Source: Prevotella sp. (GTDB lineage: Bacteria > Bacteroidota > Bacteroidia > Bacteroidales > Bacteroidaceae). Taken from it: 63,671 nt of DNA. Position numbers and translations under genes: made by a program. The DNA is taken from positions 1 through 63,671 of the forward strand of contig JAFZSR010000102.1 in assembly GCA_017619275.1 (NCBI GenBank). The letters are read 5' to 3'. Positions 63,275 to 63,671 of the stretch are shown piece after piece. The notes beneath the pieces are model-generated. The model saw only the letters and a program-made list of their open reading frames with translations. It ran no database searches and was not told where the DNA came from. How positions within the stretch are numbered: position 1 is the first letter of the stretch; every line of letters begins with the position of its first letter.

Positions 63275-63671
63275 CTATGCCTGCGGCGCTACACAAATAA
63301 CCATAAATGAACACAAATTTTTCATCAATATTTTTGAGACATTCATGGCCAATTACGGATATTTGCGTAGCGTCGCAGACACATAAATATCCATTGACAA
63401 TTTAATTCTATGCCTGCGGCGCTACGCGAATAACCACAAATGAACACAAATTATCCATCACTATTTATGAGACATTCATGGGCAATTACGGATATTCATG
63501 TAGCGTCGCAGACATATAAATATCCATTGACAATTCTATTATATGCCTGCGGCGCTACACGAATAACCACAAATGAACACGAATTTATCATCAATATTTT
63601 ATCCTAATTATTTACGAGACATTCATGGCCAATTACGGATATTCATGTAGCGTCGCAGACAGACAAATATC
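63275..63671. repeat. ~133-bp tandem repeat running off the window
   Basis: Units start TATGCCTGCGGCGCTAC at about 63276, 63409 and 63542. Each has a near-perfect inverted pair, CTGCGGCGCTAC and GTAGCGTCGCAG (11 of 12 bases), at either side, with ATGAACAC and GACATTCATGG in between. The third unit has a small internal insertion and is cut by the window end. No open frame spans it. Confidence 0.88.

Noticed and set aside
63275-63671. CRISPR array
   Set aside because: Units repeat as a whole every 133 bases with no unique spacers, and no cas genes are nearby.

Overview
The window looks like a chromosomal segment from an uncultured or little-studied Prevotella-type member of the Bacteroidales. 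The evidence is a Bacteroidetes-order division and cell-wall (dcw) cluster, a SusC/SusD pair, a BspA-type leucine-rich-repeat protein, a C10 (streptopain-like) peptidase, and several promoters of the form TTTG/TTGG, 19-bp spacer, TAnnTTTG that is typical of the Bacteroidetes primary sigma factor. Genes are GC-rich and most spacers are AT-rich. No rRNA, tRNA, CRISPR array, insertion sequence or phage gene was seen.

Layout. 0-3.4 kb: a secreted DUF4380-like protein, a broken AbiEii-type nucleotidyltransferase locus, and a sensor kinase with a secreted regulatory-domain protein. 3.5-8.5 kb: a susD-susC pair on the minus strand. 8.8-12.5 kb: biotin ligase, pyrH and a secreted S8 protease. 13.0-29.1 kb: mraZ-rsmH-ftsL-ftsI-murE-mraY-murD-ftsW-murG-murC-ftsQ-ftsA-ftsZ, all on the plus strand, preceded by three TGGGN boxes in the arrangement bound by E. 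coli MraZ. 29.2-31.3 kb: an unknown protein and a CE1-type esterase. 31.3-38 kb (minus): a secreted endonuclease, a 58-residue protein, DUF3467 and alaS. 38-45 kb (minus): lytic transglycosylase, lemA, an M48 protease, an SGNH hydrolase, a fused ftcD-fchA and hutU (histidine breakdown). 45.8-63.0 kb: two related giant secreted proteins pointing toward each other, an LruC-like lipoprotein, a C10 peptidase with LRRs, and two more small proteins.

Main unusual signals. (1) Three small proteins of 57-62 residues (34391-34567, 51327-51500, 58822-59010) share an MK-x-Y-xx-P start and an acidic WD(E/D)D-type end. Each lies 22-42 bp downstream, on the same strand, of a large secreted protein carrying the same ~200-residue C-terminal module plus a YDLxGR...NGKK tag. 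Two other tagged proteins lack both the module and a small partner. (2) Short tandem arrays with exact periods of 9 bp (CTAGNNNNN or GTAGGTNNN), 7 bp or 21 bp fill spacers. The 9-bp arrays also run in frame through alaS, hutU, the ftcD-fchA junction and the C10 prodomain junction. Several arrays begin at the stop codon of the gene before them. (3) A 74-bp sequence is perfectly repeated in inverted orientation at 45511-45584 and 63200-63273, each copy upstream of one of the giant secreted genes. (4) A ~133-bp tandem repeat runs off the right end of the window.
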